NCBI GenBank assembly: GCA_964059195.1
Contig: CAXKWD010000005.1
Span: 91,773,882 to 91,837,881, forward strand
Direction: 5' to 3'
Source: Ectobius pallidus
Lineage: Eukaryota; Arthropoda; Insecta; Blattodea; Ectobiidae
DNA: 64,000 nt
Shown here: positions 1 through 11,300 of the stretch, piece after piece
How the letters are laid out: each line of letters begins with the position of its first letter
Position numbering within the stretch: the first letter of the stretch is position 1
Notes under the pieces: generated by a model
What the model was told of the DNA's origin: nothing
Seen by the model: only the letters and a program-made list of their open reading frames with translations
Database searches by the model: none
Made by a program: the position numbers and the translations under genes

Positions 1-741
1 AAAGTAATCACCATTACAAAGTCGAGAAGGACAATTATTTATCTTCGAAAAAAGGTGCTTCTCCCACGGTGAACAGTGGGTTGTTCAAGAATTGGAAATG
101 CAAACAATCTATAACTCGTAGCTCTAGATATTATTTCGGAAATTTTTCCGTTACTTAAAAATGTCTTGCATTGAAGTTGAAATTTTAAAAGCCCGATGTT
201 GCTTTGTTCTTTGAATATTCTGGGTACATGCGAACACATTTGACCAAAACATAACGCCAATTTTTTATTAGTAGATGTGAAAGTTATTTACCCATCTTTC
301 TGTACATCTTAATGCTCAGGGAATTTTTTGGGATTCTGATTTTATTCAATTTGTTTGCTTTTATCTTTAAACAAGTATATTCCGTGTTTTCAATAGGCCT
401 AGCCTGTCCGCTCAGCGGCCAATCATTACCCTGCCACCAAAAAATACTTTTGTTGTTGTGTGTTCGCGGTTCACAAATAGTGTTGTCAAATCTGGCTCTT
501 TCGCATGCAAGATCAGGGCTTTGCATGCTTTACATGTTTCGTAATAATTGTCTTACAAACCATGCGTGTGTTTATTAGAGCGTAGCACGCACTTCTAGTA
601 GCATTACGTCTACGTATGTTAATCGCTTGCTAAGAAACTGTAGTTTAACAATAATTATTGTAGTTCACAAGATCAAAATCCATTCTGTCTTGGTGGATAC
701 AGGCTAACAGTAAGAGGGACGTTTGAATGCGACCCCAACTG
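1..741. other. No recognisable gene
   Basis: AT-rich sequence with short open frames only. A minus-strand frame at 39-260 (73 codons) has a protein-like composition, but I recognise no family in it. I see no repeat structure until the hAT target duplication at 742. Confidence 0.5.
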
Positions 742-749
742 CACCAACC

Positions 750-1426
750 CAGGGCTGTAGCTAGACGGTGGCGAGATGGGCCCCCGCCAAGGGCGCAGGT
801 ACAAGGAGGGCGCAAAATTAACCATGAGAAATCCCGCCTTTTTTAGACTGGTGCAATTTATCAAGCAATAAAAATTCCACGTTAATGGAAGAAATCTTTC
901 AGGTTATTAAAAATTACTGCTCGTGAACTAGCCTATCTGTAGGCCTAGTATTATGCAGATTGCCTTCAAACAAAAAGCAGTCATGCAACGTTCTTTAATT
1001 AACACATTTCTTATTGACAGAGTATGATAACATAAATCGTGAACAGTATGGAAAGATATAACGACAGTAAAAATTAAAATGTACTTTATTATTGAGATGA
1101 AAGTGGTTAAACTATTCGAAAAAAATACTTTTACCTATATTAATGTGTTGAACATTTTAGTAGGCCTCAGGCCTATTATGTACTTTACTTTTGATAGGCC
1201 TACTAGATTTTATGATTTAATTATTCTTTAAGTAGTTCAATCGTCTGAAAATAAAGTCCAACCCTTAGTTCATTTTCGAATTGAGATTTAAGTTTTATTT
1301 GATAATAACAGTATTTTTATATTAAAATAATAAACAGTTTTACAGAAATAAAAAAAATGTTCAGTATTGGAGGGCGCAGATTTGTCAAACTCGCCAAGGG
1401 CGCAGAAGGACCTTGCTACGGCCCTG
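750..1426. mobile_element. Non-autonomous hAT-type DNA transposon (677 bp)
   Basis: The left end begins CAGGGCTGTAGCTAG. The right end, read in reverse complement, begins CAGGGCCGTAGCAAG, so the two ends form imperfect terminal inverted repeats of the CAGGG type common in hAT elements. The element is flanked by a perfect 8-bp duplication, CACCAACC, at 742-749 and 1427-1434, which is the duplication length expected of hAT transposases. Both ends carry the subterminal motif GCCAAGGGCGCAG. The AT-rich interior has no transposase reading frame, so this is a deletion derivative mobilised in trans. The superfamily call is inferred from the ends and duplication length. Confidence 0.85.
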
Positions 1427-1731
1427 CACCAACCTTCAGCATGGCTGTAGACCTACGTTATATAAATGTAATCGAGATAATGGACTATTTCAAAATAGTT
1501 TCCAGTGTTACGCATGCACCCACATCGTGCAAAAACAATTAAAAGTACATACAGTATACCCAGATAATATGCTCTTCGATATCTTACACGACTTGCGGCT
1601 ATTTAGCCTATCGTTAGAACTTAATTGTAGCCTATTTGGATCAAGATAATTTTATCATGCTATTCAGAGGTATAAAATTGGCGACATCTTATCAAAGTTC
1701 AGACAGATTTTTCCAAATTCTTCCTATTATA

Positions 1732-1941
1732 CTTTGGTCAGAGTCTTTTGAGACAGTAGAATGGGTAGATATTAACCGCTCTAGAACCGGCTCTAAAATC
1801 AATAAATAAGTCTGTCTCACTCTTACGTACATATGAGTAATGTGCTAGACGCTAGAGTGAGATAGACTTGTTTACTTTAGGGCCGGTTCTAGGTCGGACA
1901 ATAAATACTCATTCCACTGTCTCAAAAGACTCTGACCAAAG
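1732..1941. mobile_element. Palindromic TA-flanked MITE (Tc1/mariner-like)
   Basis: The element is almost entirely one inverted repeat: CTTTGGTCAGAGTCTTTTG at the left pairs with the reverse complement at the right end, and pairing continues to the centre. It is flanked by TA on both sides (1730-1731 and 1942-1943), the duplication typical of Tc1/mariner elements. The centre holds TGTCTCACTCT and its inverse AGAGTGAGA, a core shared with the palindromes at 19921-20072 and 29194-29315. There is no coding capacity. Confidence 0.8.
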
Positions 1942-1943
1942 TA

Positions 1944-2927
1944 TAGATGGTGTGTTTCATCACCCCATGTAGCACCTTCATATTACGGAGGGAAGAGGAG
2001 GCATAAAGAACTACAGAATAAAAACTATAAACAAATATTATTTTAAAACTAAAGGTAATACAGGCATATAAGAATAGAAAAAAAGAAGGTAGACAATGAA
2101 TTGTATTAAATAGTGAAAACGGATTTTTTTTTTCATATTTCTGTAAGATGAAGTTGAATATAAGTCCAGGCAAGAGCATCTTCATAAAAAGGTCGTTAAT
2201 TGATTCATTTACAAGTTCTAGTTAGCCATTTAGTATAAAATACTTTTTCTTCGTGCAATAAAGATTTTTGAATCCCAATAAATATTTATTTCAGAGCGGA
2301 CACACCTACCGATTTATCACTAAATCCTATTCGTGAACGTCTCGGGACATGGCTACATCTTCAGATTGTATCCTTCGCCCCTCAGTGTCGACCTAAATAC
2401 ATGATTAGTCAAAAGCTGGTATTGATCAGACGGTATTATGCAGTCTAAACACGTTTCTAGGGCAAACGTTATTTTCGATATGAGTTACGCTAGATGTTGC
2501 AGATGTCTGTAAAGGGAACGGAAGCGGCGAGTGTATCCAGGGAATGCTTGAATGGATACCAAACACCCCATCACTCTATTTTCGTCTTTGCACCCCTTCT
2601 AAAGAGACATCTGCTATATATTCTTCTGGATTCTACTTAGTCCCAAATTCGACTGACGTAATGAAAGAAACATCAATTTTCAACTTCATATCTATGGGTT
2701 GCGAAGGTATGTAGGCCTACTAATATAATATTTGCAAATTATTGGATTTGATAATGTTATATATACATATATATAATATTATAATATTATGTTTATACAC
2801 GCTCGTCGGAAATAAATTAAAAACGAAACTAGTATTCATAGAAGAAGAAGAAGATGATAACTACAATAGTCAAAGTGTTAGAATTACCATCCAGGTAACG
2901 CGAGAAAATAATAACCTTATTTAGGTT
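1944..2927. other. No recognisable gene
   Basis: AT-rich sequence. A minus-strand frame at 1922-2185 (87 codons) is low-complexity and hydrophobic and overlaps the MITE end, so I do not call it. A short TA-rich run lies around 2757-2790. Nothing else is visible. Confidence 0.5.
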
Positions 2928-3166
2928 GGAAAGGTAGAGTCAGACCGAAAAATTGAATGAAATAGCCGGAATTTGACAACCCAGTTGTTATCTCATACTG
3001 AGAACACCTGGTCGTATACCGGGACATGTGAGTAATTGCAGAATTTAATGTTGCACCGGCATGTTGCCACGGTAGCTCAGTGATACAGCAGCGGCTCGGA
3101 GAGCCGAAGATCCTGGTTCATATCCCGGCTATTTCATTGAAATTTTCAGTCTGACTCTACCTTTCC
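2928..3166 (+). mobile_element. tRNA-like SINE enclosed by a 42-bp inverted repeat
   Basis: The centre (about 3064-3130) has a tRNA-like head with an A-box-like GTAGCTCAGTG and a B-box-like GGTTCATATCCC. Upstream, 2977-3063 matches the region before the second copy at 8126-8330, including CTCATACTGAGAAC and ATACCGGGA. In this copy only, 2928-2969 is the near-perfect reverse complement of 3125-3166, so the whole unit can fold back. No long open frame is present. I infer a SINE whose 3' segment was duplicated in inverted orientation upstream; a MITE that captured a tRNA-like unit is an alternative. Confidence 0.7.
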
Positions 3167-3658
3167 ACCTTAGCCTACACACGGCCGTGTGAAAGAATTA
3201 TCATTCCTCATTTAGGTTATTTATAAAAAAAAAATACAAATCTTAATGTGAATTGTTCATCTTACCTCCTATAACCTAAGCATGAACATTGCTATTTTCT
3301 CCCTTCATATTCCAACATAGAACAAACGGTCACATTGTGGGACTAAGCATCCAGATGGCTCAGCCTCACAGAGGGAAGTGTGTGGAAGAGATAGTTAACT
3401 TAGAATTATTTTACAGAAAGTTCAGATTAGTTTTGTTTTTCTTTCAAATAAACGTCTGAGTCTTAATATAAGCAGTTAGTAAACAAATTCAAACAAGTTC
3501 GTCGGAAGTCTTTGTGATAAAATCGTGAAAACAAAATTTTCTTCATGTAAAAGGGTAGTGAGACTAAAAGAAAATGATTGCAGTGATTCGTGCCACATCA
3601 CCGTTAGATGCCTGATCTTCAATAAAGACACACACAAAACAAGCAGACTAATTGACTG

Positions 3659-3673
3659 ACACACACACACACA
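3659..3673. repeat. Short (AC)n microsatellite
   Basis: About seven uninterrupted AC dinucleotides. Confidence 0.8.
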
Positions 3674-3765
3674 TACACGATTTTAAAAATCTAAATAATG
3701 ATTATTATTTACAAACAGAAACAATATATTTTAAAGTCGGCCTGGGTGGAGCATTCTATATGGCT

Positions 3766-3949
3766 CTGGCTTTCTGCGCCCAAGGTCGTAGTTCGATCGT
3801 TGCCTAACCCGATGGCATTTATGTGTGCATAAATATGGCAGACCCATGTCTGTAAGATTTACAGGCGTGGGTCTGTCACATTTATGCACACATAAGTGCC
3901 ATCGTCCTGGGCCGGGATCGAATTCGCAATCTTGGGCACAGAAAGCCAG
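3766..3949. mobile_element. Tail-to-tail inverted dimer of tRNA-like SINE units
   Basis: Arms 3766-3855 and 3859-3949 are reverse complements with scattered mismatches, joined by a 3-bp centre. Each arm contains a B-box-like segment (TAGTTCGATCG on the plus strand; GAATTCGATCCC on the minus strand) followed by a conserved segment containing ATGTGTGCATAAAT. The minus-strand unit continues outward to about 3973 with an A-box-like TGTGGCGCAGTTAG. The 80-codon minus-strand frame at 3731-3973 is a by-product of this palindrome. Confidence 0.75.
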
Positions 3950-3973
3950 CGAGATACTAACTGCGCCACACAA

Positions 3974-4721
3974 CAGAAAGGATTTATAATAGTTTGTGCC
4001 CTACAAAAATCACAGTCTATTTTTAAAGAAATGCAGTTGTTTGACTACAGGACAATAATTATTCTTGAATTGTGTTTAAATAGCAAGTTACTGAGCGAAG
4101 TTGAATTTTATTGGAGTTTTAGGGTCTCTAAGTTCATTAGTATATACCAGTTGTTCTCTATAAAAATACAGTAGGTTATACTATTTATATTATCAAATAT
4201 CACACAAGAAAATACATTAGGCTTAGCTCTTGGGATACATTAAGAGGGATGATACTGCAATGGATGGAAAGAGCAAATACGAGGACGATTACAATATATG
4301 AAATGACTATTGTACTCAACGAATATCGAATGTACGAATAATTACGTAAGCCTATAGATTTGGAAAAAGTGAAGTTAATGTAATTACCTGTTTAATGGTT
4401 TCGATTGATGAGCTTATTACAGAAGATAATGGTCAATTTTGTATCTTTTGAAAACAATTCTTGTCATTTTAGGGTCGACGGCAGAAAGTTTGTAAGTCAA
4501 ATAATGCATCGTCCCTCGCAAAAGGTGTGGAAGGATGATTCACAACAAACCTCACCTTCAGTTCTTGCAGCTGTATGGTCAATCATGCGGACAACAAGAG
4601 AAAGTAAAGTGCACTCCTACACAGCCTGAGTCATCAAAGGTCATTCGGATTGGAACACGGATCTCATAATACAGTGGTGCGATTTCTGTACAGTATATCT
4701 CAAATCAGTTCTCGTTTTATA
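3974..4721. other. No recognised gene; one unidentified 74-codon frame
   Basis: A plus-strand frame at 4405-4629 encodes a mixed-composition 74-residue peptide that I do not recognise. A polypyrimidine-AG sequence just before 4473 resembles a splice acceptor, but nothing else supports an exon. Confidence 0.35.
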
Positions 4722-4828
4722 CGACAATAATAATAATAATAATAATAGTAATAATAATAATAATCATAATAATAATAATAATAACAACAACAACAATAAT
4801 AATAATAATCATAATAATTATTATTGTA

Positions 4829-4862
<34 letters not shown>
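4722..4862. repeat. Compound (AAT)n/(ATT)n microsatellite
   Basis: Imperfect AAT units with AAC and CAT interruptions switch to ATT units near 4815, so the tract is partly self-complementary and could form a hairpin. It generates the asparagine/tyrosine-rich minus-strand frame at 4700-4888, which is not a gene. Confidence 0.95.
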
Positions 4863-4867
<5 letters not shown>

Positions 4868-5285
4868 TATAGTCTTTACTATCATCACAAAAAGATAAGA
4901 TCAATCAAAAACTAAGTTACTGGTGTGAAAATGTCATCACATCAAATACCTTTGCTCAGTTTCAAGAAGTAAAAACGATAGCAATCGAAAGTGGGCTAAA
5001 TTCAGAAAAAGAGTTGTAACAATCCCCTGTCTTCTCAGTTCTATAAGAACTTGAAATTAAAAATGTAAAAATTTAACATTCCTAGTAGTCGTCTGTGGAA
5101 GAAAACTGTAATCTTCAACATAATTGGCAATTAACAGGTTTTAAGATTCCAGAACAATTATTGGGAAATAATTTCGATTCCAAATGGGATGAGTTCACAA
5201 GACAAAGAAGAAAACTGTGTAAGTTCATAACAAATGGGCCTACATTAAACATTTGTGTCGATCAAACACTTGTACAAAATATAGA

Positions 5286-6540
5286 AATATCTTGACGACC
5301 GTTATACGAAACGCAAAAATCAATTATTATGAAAAGGCGTTTAAGGAATTATGGCTATTACCATAAAATATTTTGGCAAACTGTGAACGAAGCTACAGGC
5401 GTGATAAAACATGATCAAACAAACATTAGTAAAATTTAAACCCAAGAAGCTCTTGCGTCACAGATAATTACGAAATTGCAAACGAATTCAATAAGTATTT
5501 TTCTAAAAATTTTAAACAAATTACTAACTCCAAAACAGAAAGTACACTTTAGAAAATGATAAATGTAATTTACCAAATTTGATTGCAGCCTTTTCAATAT
5601 TTCTTTCGCCAATAACTGGAAGTAAATTAATCTCAACCCATATAATTTAAAAAATAATGTTACTCCTGGAAGCAGGGCCGCCACATCTCGGGGTCGGGCC
5701 CAGGACCATGTACTGGTCGCGGGCCCCTCACCTTCCCTTCTCCGTGGAGCTTCCTTCTCGTTACTCGTGTAACAGAACATTTTATCAAACTTTTCCAGTT
5801 TTCCATAAAATTATATCACATCATCGGGATCCAGCAGGCCCCTTGGGTCCGGCAGCACCCCCCATGTGGCGGCCCTGCCTGGAAGAGGTGGAATTTCATC
5901 AAACATAATGAAAAAAAAATGGATTTATTACAAAACCTTTATCACACATCGTTAATCTTTGTATTTCTCAAGGAGTGTTTCCAGCAGAGTTAAAATTGCA
6001 TAAAACTGGAGGCAAAAATCGTTTGAATAACTCTAGAACAATATCGATATTACCAATTTTCGCTAAAATATTTGAAAATTGTATAAAGAACAGAATTAAA
6101 AATTATTTAGAAAAAATCAACTCTTACCAAAATATCAATTTGGCTTTAGAAATGAAATGAGCACCGGAGATGGGCACGACCAACATAGTTAAGTCTTTAG
6201 ACAAAATATAAAAATGTGTAGGAGTATTTTTGGATTTAAGAAAGTTTTTGATACAATAAGTCATTAAATTCTTTTGAGAAATTAGAAAACATTGAAATTC
6301 GAGGAATTGTCTTAGACCTGTTTCGATCTTATCAAACAGATAAAACAGAATAAATAATGCGGCAAGCAACGACATTACTGTAGATATTGGCATTCCATAA
6401 GGTCCTGCTTTATTCGTTATCTATATAAACAACGTATTATTATTAGATGAAAATGCCATTAAAGGAAATGTCTATTCTTTTGCTGACGATACTGTTGTGA
6501 TATTTACTGGAACGACTGGGATGAAACTTTTAAAGATGTA
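5286..6540 (+). pseudogene. Decayed LINE (non-LTR retrotransposon) reverse transcriptase
   Basis: Translating in shifting frames recovers non-LTR reverse transcriptase landmarks in the right order. Near 5300-5400 there is a linker-like segment resembling the KTTW...N.ETG region of jockey/CR1-type elements. At 5975-6160 there is a GVFPAELK segment followed by GGKN...ISILPIFAKIFE. Near 6210-6260 lies a FLDLRK.FDT-like catalytic block, near 6400-6435 QGPALF.IYINN, and near 6478-6497 the active-site motif FADDT. Several frameshifts and stops separate these blocks, so it is inactive. A hAT MITE at 5673-5877 splits the domain, and removing that insert restores continuity between flanking blocks. 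The clade is uncertain. Confidence 0.85.
5673..5877. mobile_element. 205-bp hAT MITE nested in the LINE relic
   Basis: Termini CAGGGCCGCCACAT and ATGTGGCGGCCCTG are a perfect 14-bp inverted repeat. A perfect 8-bp duplication, CCTGGAAG, flanks it at 5665-5672 and 5878-5885. The interior is GC-rich at the ends, with no coding potential. The insertion sits inside the older reverse transcriptase fragment, which dates it after the LINE's loss of function or arrival. Confidence 0.93.
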
Positions 6541-6683
6541 AACAAGGGAATAAATAAAAGTAAAAACGCTTACGCTGATCGTGATTGATTTGTAAGTCTT
6601 TTAAATATGCAAACAAGGGAATAAATAAAATTAAAAACGCTTACGCTGATCGCATAAAGGCATTGATTTGTAAGTCTTTTAAA
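6541..6683. repeat. Two-copy tandem duplication (about 70 bp unit)
   Basis: Positions 6541-6605 and 6612-6683 share AACAAGGGAATAAATAAAA, ACGCTTACGCTGATCG and GATTTGTAAGTCTTTTAAA in order, differing by a few substitutions and a small indel. It lies at the 3' edge of the LINE relic. Confidence 0.85.
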
Positions 6684-8125
6684 AGGGACATAAAGCCATC
6701 AACGGCAAAACATACTTGTGTTACTATTACTGACTTTAAAATTAGCCACCAATCCTATGCTACCCTTCAGCAAACAACACAGAGGAAGTGGCCTGCATTT
6801 TGCTCCAGACCGGAAATGAACTTATGCTTTTCGCGGCGACGTTTTTGCTTCAGCGATCGTGTGTGTCCAATCAAAAGTAATACATTTTAACTTCATCATC
6901 ATCAACCTCTATTACTTCTAAATTGTTCAGAGATAAAAATATTCATATTTTACATACACATACTCACAACCATATAAACGTAAATAATACATACCCACAA
7001 AACCTACGTACAGTATGTCTGTGTTTTTAATTTTTCCGACGAGGGGATATTTACAAATATGAATATCCTTATTATTTCAGTCATATGTAAGAACTATAAG
7101 CTAATCTAAAAGTTGATTTAGGGGTCCTTCTTGATGTAGTTAAAATGCAATGCCTTTTGGTATGTCATCAGAAGTTAAAATGCGATATAGGCCTATATAC
7201 ACAATTATACGTATTTACATTATTTGAAATTGCCAAAAAACACTTTATTCATGCCAAATTATAAAATGTAAGCGTCTACGAAGTAAAATTTTAAAGGCCC
7301 TACAACACACATACAATATAGGCTATTGTACGATTTTTAGTTCAGGTGTGAACACACAAGACTTTATGATTTTACTAGAGCTTTTTACGATAGCATTCAC
7401 GCCTGAAATTAAAATTCGAGAGTGTGTGATTGCTTTGTATCGAGTCATGTTCAAACGTATATTTAGGGTGTTCAATATCTTGTAAATATTTAAAAATTTG
7501 AACTTTGTATATCTATATACACTTATGTTCTTATGCATAACAAGGGTTTTTATGACAATTTGCAAAATATACAGTAATGTAAATATAATTTGTTTACACT
7601 TATTAAATAAACTTCCAAGCCAGACAACGTTTCTTGGAATTACGCCTATTAAACAACATAAAATAGCTGCCTTTTATTTTATTATTGTATTCCTATCTGT
7701 TACGATTTCAGTCCTTTCATAGAAATTTTACATTGACACGAATCTTTATTACTCCCTTTTCCATGAATGATAGGGTTCTGTTTACTAATGACTCATTTCA
7801 CCACGAATTATGTTCTTACAATTTGAACTCTCCATCTGTCAAGGAAATTTCTCAGCACAACCGTTGATTTCATCTTAAGAGAAAAAGGCCCAACAGATTT
7901 CTCTTACTTCCTAGTTCCTGCCCATCTATCATCTGACAGCAGCCCATGAAAGTCACGGATCGTTTAACAAAGTCAGCTTAGACATCTCATAAGTAAGTAC
8001 ATTCTTAACTGAAAGGTTGTAACTTCACTGATTTCTTACTTTTAGGAATTTTCAATGTAAAGACCATCATAATAATTCCTTGGATCAAACCGAAACAAGT
8101 CAGGATAATTACGAGTTTTTGAGTC
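6684..8125. other. No recognisable gene
   Basis: AT-rich DNA. Short frames at 6585-6890, 7323-7565, 7498-7722 and 7685-7867 show no family signature. No inverted repeat or target duplication was found. Confidence 0.45.
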
Positions 8126-8330
8126 GCCACTGGGTTGGTATCTCATATTGAGAACGCCTGGTGTTATACCGGGAAAATTTAATGTTGTACCGGCATGTTA
8201 CCATGGCAGCTCAGTTGGTAAGAGCAGCGGCATGGAGATCCGAAGATCCTGGTTCAAATCCCGACTAAGGCAATGCATTTTTCAGTCTGACTTCACCTTT
8301 CCATCTTAGCCTACACACGGCCAGTAAGGG
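8126..8330 (+). mobile_element. tRNA-like SINE, second copy of the 2928-3166 family
   Basis: The head at about 8200-8270 has an A-box-like GGCAGCTCAGTTGG and a B-box-like GGTTCAAATCCC. The upstream part (8130-8190) matches the first copy through CTCATATTGAGAAC and TATACCGGGA, and the tail keeps CAGTCTGACTTCACCTTTCC and CTTAGCCTACACACGGCC. Unlike the first copy it has no inverted 5' arm. It is tRNA-related but the sequence after the B box does not complete an acceptor stem, so it is not a functional tRNA gene. Confidence 0.8.
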
Positions 8331-11300
8331 TAGCCTAATTCTTTTACTGCAGTTACCAATTACCAGCTATTAATGTAATATATATTTTATTTTCCTATCC
8401 ATAGTATTTTAAAATGCAAATATTTAAATTATTATTTTTATTACAAATAATATTTTTAATAATAATATTAGAGTATTAGTATTATTACTATGTTTTATTT
8501 ATTTGCTCCTTTTAATTTTGAAGTTGCCAAAGCACGACAAGCATAGCTCAACAAAAACGTTATTATGAATGTATGAATAAAGAAATGATAGTCTATCCTA
8601 AAATACAAGATGTAGCCTACATTTTAAAGTAAATGTAAGGACTATTACAATTACATAACAAAACGTACTTTAATCTATTCGTTTATTACAGTAGTTCCTG
8701 TATATTTCTAATAACATTTTTATAATAGAAAGAGATAACTTTTTTCAGAAATTGGACTGGAGGCCTTGAAATGAGTTTAACGGATGCATCTATGGGATGC
8801 CAACACTTTTTCCAAATATGGGCGGTAAGGCTACTGACAGATTGTCTGAAACTCGGTTTATTATTATTGTTGTTGTAGTTATTATTGCTGTATTTGATAT
8901 TACTATAAACAATTCATAAGATTTAAGATAGAAGCCTACTGTAACCGATACAAGAAGTAGAAAAGGAAGAGGAAAAAGAGGAAGAGAAGTAGGGGTACAG
9001 GAAATGAAATGGTAGGCGTGTCTTGTAGATTCAAAGGGACTTATTTCATATCCAACCATTGAGGATCGATTGTACATCAAAATAGAGGATTTCATTTTAT
9101 CCCTTCTTTTCTGTGACATATAATTTTCACTTTCGTGTGCTCTTGTTGCTATTGTGTATTGGAAGAGAGTGTGTGTGTATGAGTGTTTCTTGGAGTCTGT
9201 CAGATATCGTATGACCCTCGTGCCACGTGCATAGTATCTTAGATATCTTGTACATTCGTTGTGTATCACAATAAGGAGAATTCAGAAATATCTAATTTTA
9301 CGAGTTATACCCTAAAACACAATGAAATTGTCTACTTGGCTTACTGAATGAAATTGTCGTACAACTGAGTAAATACAAGGATCTACTATAACTTGTTCTC
9401 ACTTGTGTAACAGAGTTAATATGTGCTTGAATTTCTAGATAATCGTTTTATTAGGAAACATTCTATAGAGGAAGAGATTGCCCATTTCTCTTCTCAAGTG
9501 GGAAAATTCACAGATAGGCCTACCCTTGATGTAATTTGATGACTCGTTCTGAAATTGAATGGACTATTACGTGCTTCCTAACCGTAAAACCACTGGTACA
9601 ATAGATATAAAAGGAAAAGTTAAACTGTCTGAAAAATTGTTAGAGAAATTAATGAGAGAATAAAGAAGTGTCAGGCAATTTCTTAGCATGAAAATTATAT
9701 GCATTCAACAGGAAAAAGATTTCTCCTCCAACGCGTCCTTATTGTTAACTTGAGGTCATTGCCACTGCCACTATAAATTAGAACTGGATGTCAAAAGGAA
9801 GAGACATACAATGCAGTATGAAGATTACAACTACCACAAGATTCAAGGTTGATTTTGAAGGAATATACTAAAATATTGCAATCGTGGAATTTTCAATTAT
9901 ACTTGTATTTGAAATTTTAAAAAAGCAAGGACTATTTCTGTTCATTTCTGGTGAGAGTTTATAATATTATGATAATTACACACTCAACAAAAAATAACTT
10001 TTTGTTTGGTGTCTCAGATGTTTTACCGGATTTTGGCTATACTTAGTGTGCTTATTCCAAATATGTTAACAGTTTCTCTATACCAGCTCTACTTTAGACG
10101 AGGGGGGATTTTATTCGTGAACTCTTAGTCTAGCGAAACAAAATCTTGCTTGATAATATAGCTAGTAAAGGTCCTTGACCATACTTTGGACACGTAGGAC
10201 GAAAACTGTACGAAGTACAGAAAAACTAAAAGCTGGATTATTTTTTGGCCCTCAAATAAACGACCGTAAAACATGTTATAATATCAAATTTTTTTAAAGA
10301 CCCCATGTTATATTGTTATTGTAATGCTAATGTAATGTTAGTGTGTTGATTTTTTCTTCCATGAATTACAAACTACAAATAGGCACTGTTTTTTTATTTA
10401 TATCGAACGTAAAATGGGATAATATGCATAATGGTAATACCATATCTAAAAAATTATAGCTGATAGGGCAAAACTAATGGCACATTTGACATCAGCGACT
10501 TAAATATACCAAGAATAGGTATAAATTTAAAGGCACCAAAATGGATGTTGGTCTGAGTTAATGTTGAAGGGAAATATCTTGAACCAGGAACAGAATCTAG
10601 GACCTCTACTTTTCTAACAATTGCGCTCCTTTTGAGCATAATCAGGAAGTATCTTACTTCCCTTGAGTTCTAGAACTCTTAATACGTGTGCATACATGTT
10701 AGCGGTGGAAATAGTTCAACGAGGGTTTGTTTGTTACCGTTATTTAATGACAACTGTGCATTGCTACCAAGAATAAAATAACTTCGATATTAATTTCATT
10801 ATTGTGGATTAAGCTTACGGCGTTGTTATTGAATTTTAATCCCTAATAAAGGAGTAGAATGGGAAATTATGAGAAAAATCTTATGCTACATTTACATAAG
10901 TTTCTCTAAAATAAGTATGGCCAGTATAACTTTCTCACTCCACATTCTGATACAGAATAGCCTATGAGGCCGTTTTGAAGGGAGTGTTTGACGCTTGTTC
11001 TGTTAGCTCAGCCTCGCAAAGATGTATTGTTCATCACGGAAATCATGTCTGGTTTGTTGTTTCGTGCAAATGATGACTGGCTTATAAGTACTTTTCACTG
11101 AATTAAAAAGAGCAGTTCCAAATAAAAGTTTTAGCCCTTCGTGTAAACACATCGGGTACAAAATTTAAGGAAAATTGTTAAAGTTGTTTTCCAGAAAATT
11201 CACTAAAAATGAAATTATCTTCACATAAAGTAAATAGTAAAAGTAAGGAAAAGTCATCGCCAATCTTCGTATCACATCCCCAGACGATATCGAACCCAAA

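Noticed and set aside
39..260. 73-codon minus-strand frame with protein-like composition
   Set aside because: I could not tie it to any family, and there is no exon or repeat evidence around it.
4700..4888. 62-codon Asn/Tyr-rich frame
   Set aside because: It is a translation of the AAT/ATT microsatellite.
8200..8275. Possible functional tRNA gene
   Set aside because: The A and B boxes are present, but no complementary acceptor stem closes the structure and the segment is a dispersed repeat, so it is a SINE head. The same reasoning applies at 3064, 39408, 41445, 44090 and 60540.
8790..9269. 159-codon minus-strand open frame
   Set aside because: It is the longest frame outside the retrotransposon, but it has no recognisable domain, biased composition, a homothreonine run from an AT repeat and no promoter, splice or neighbour support.
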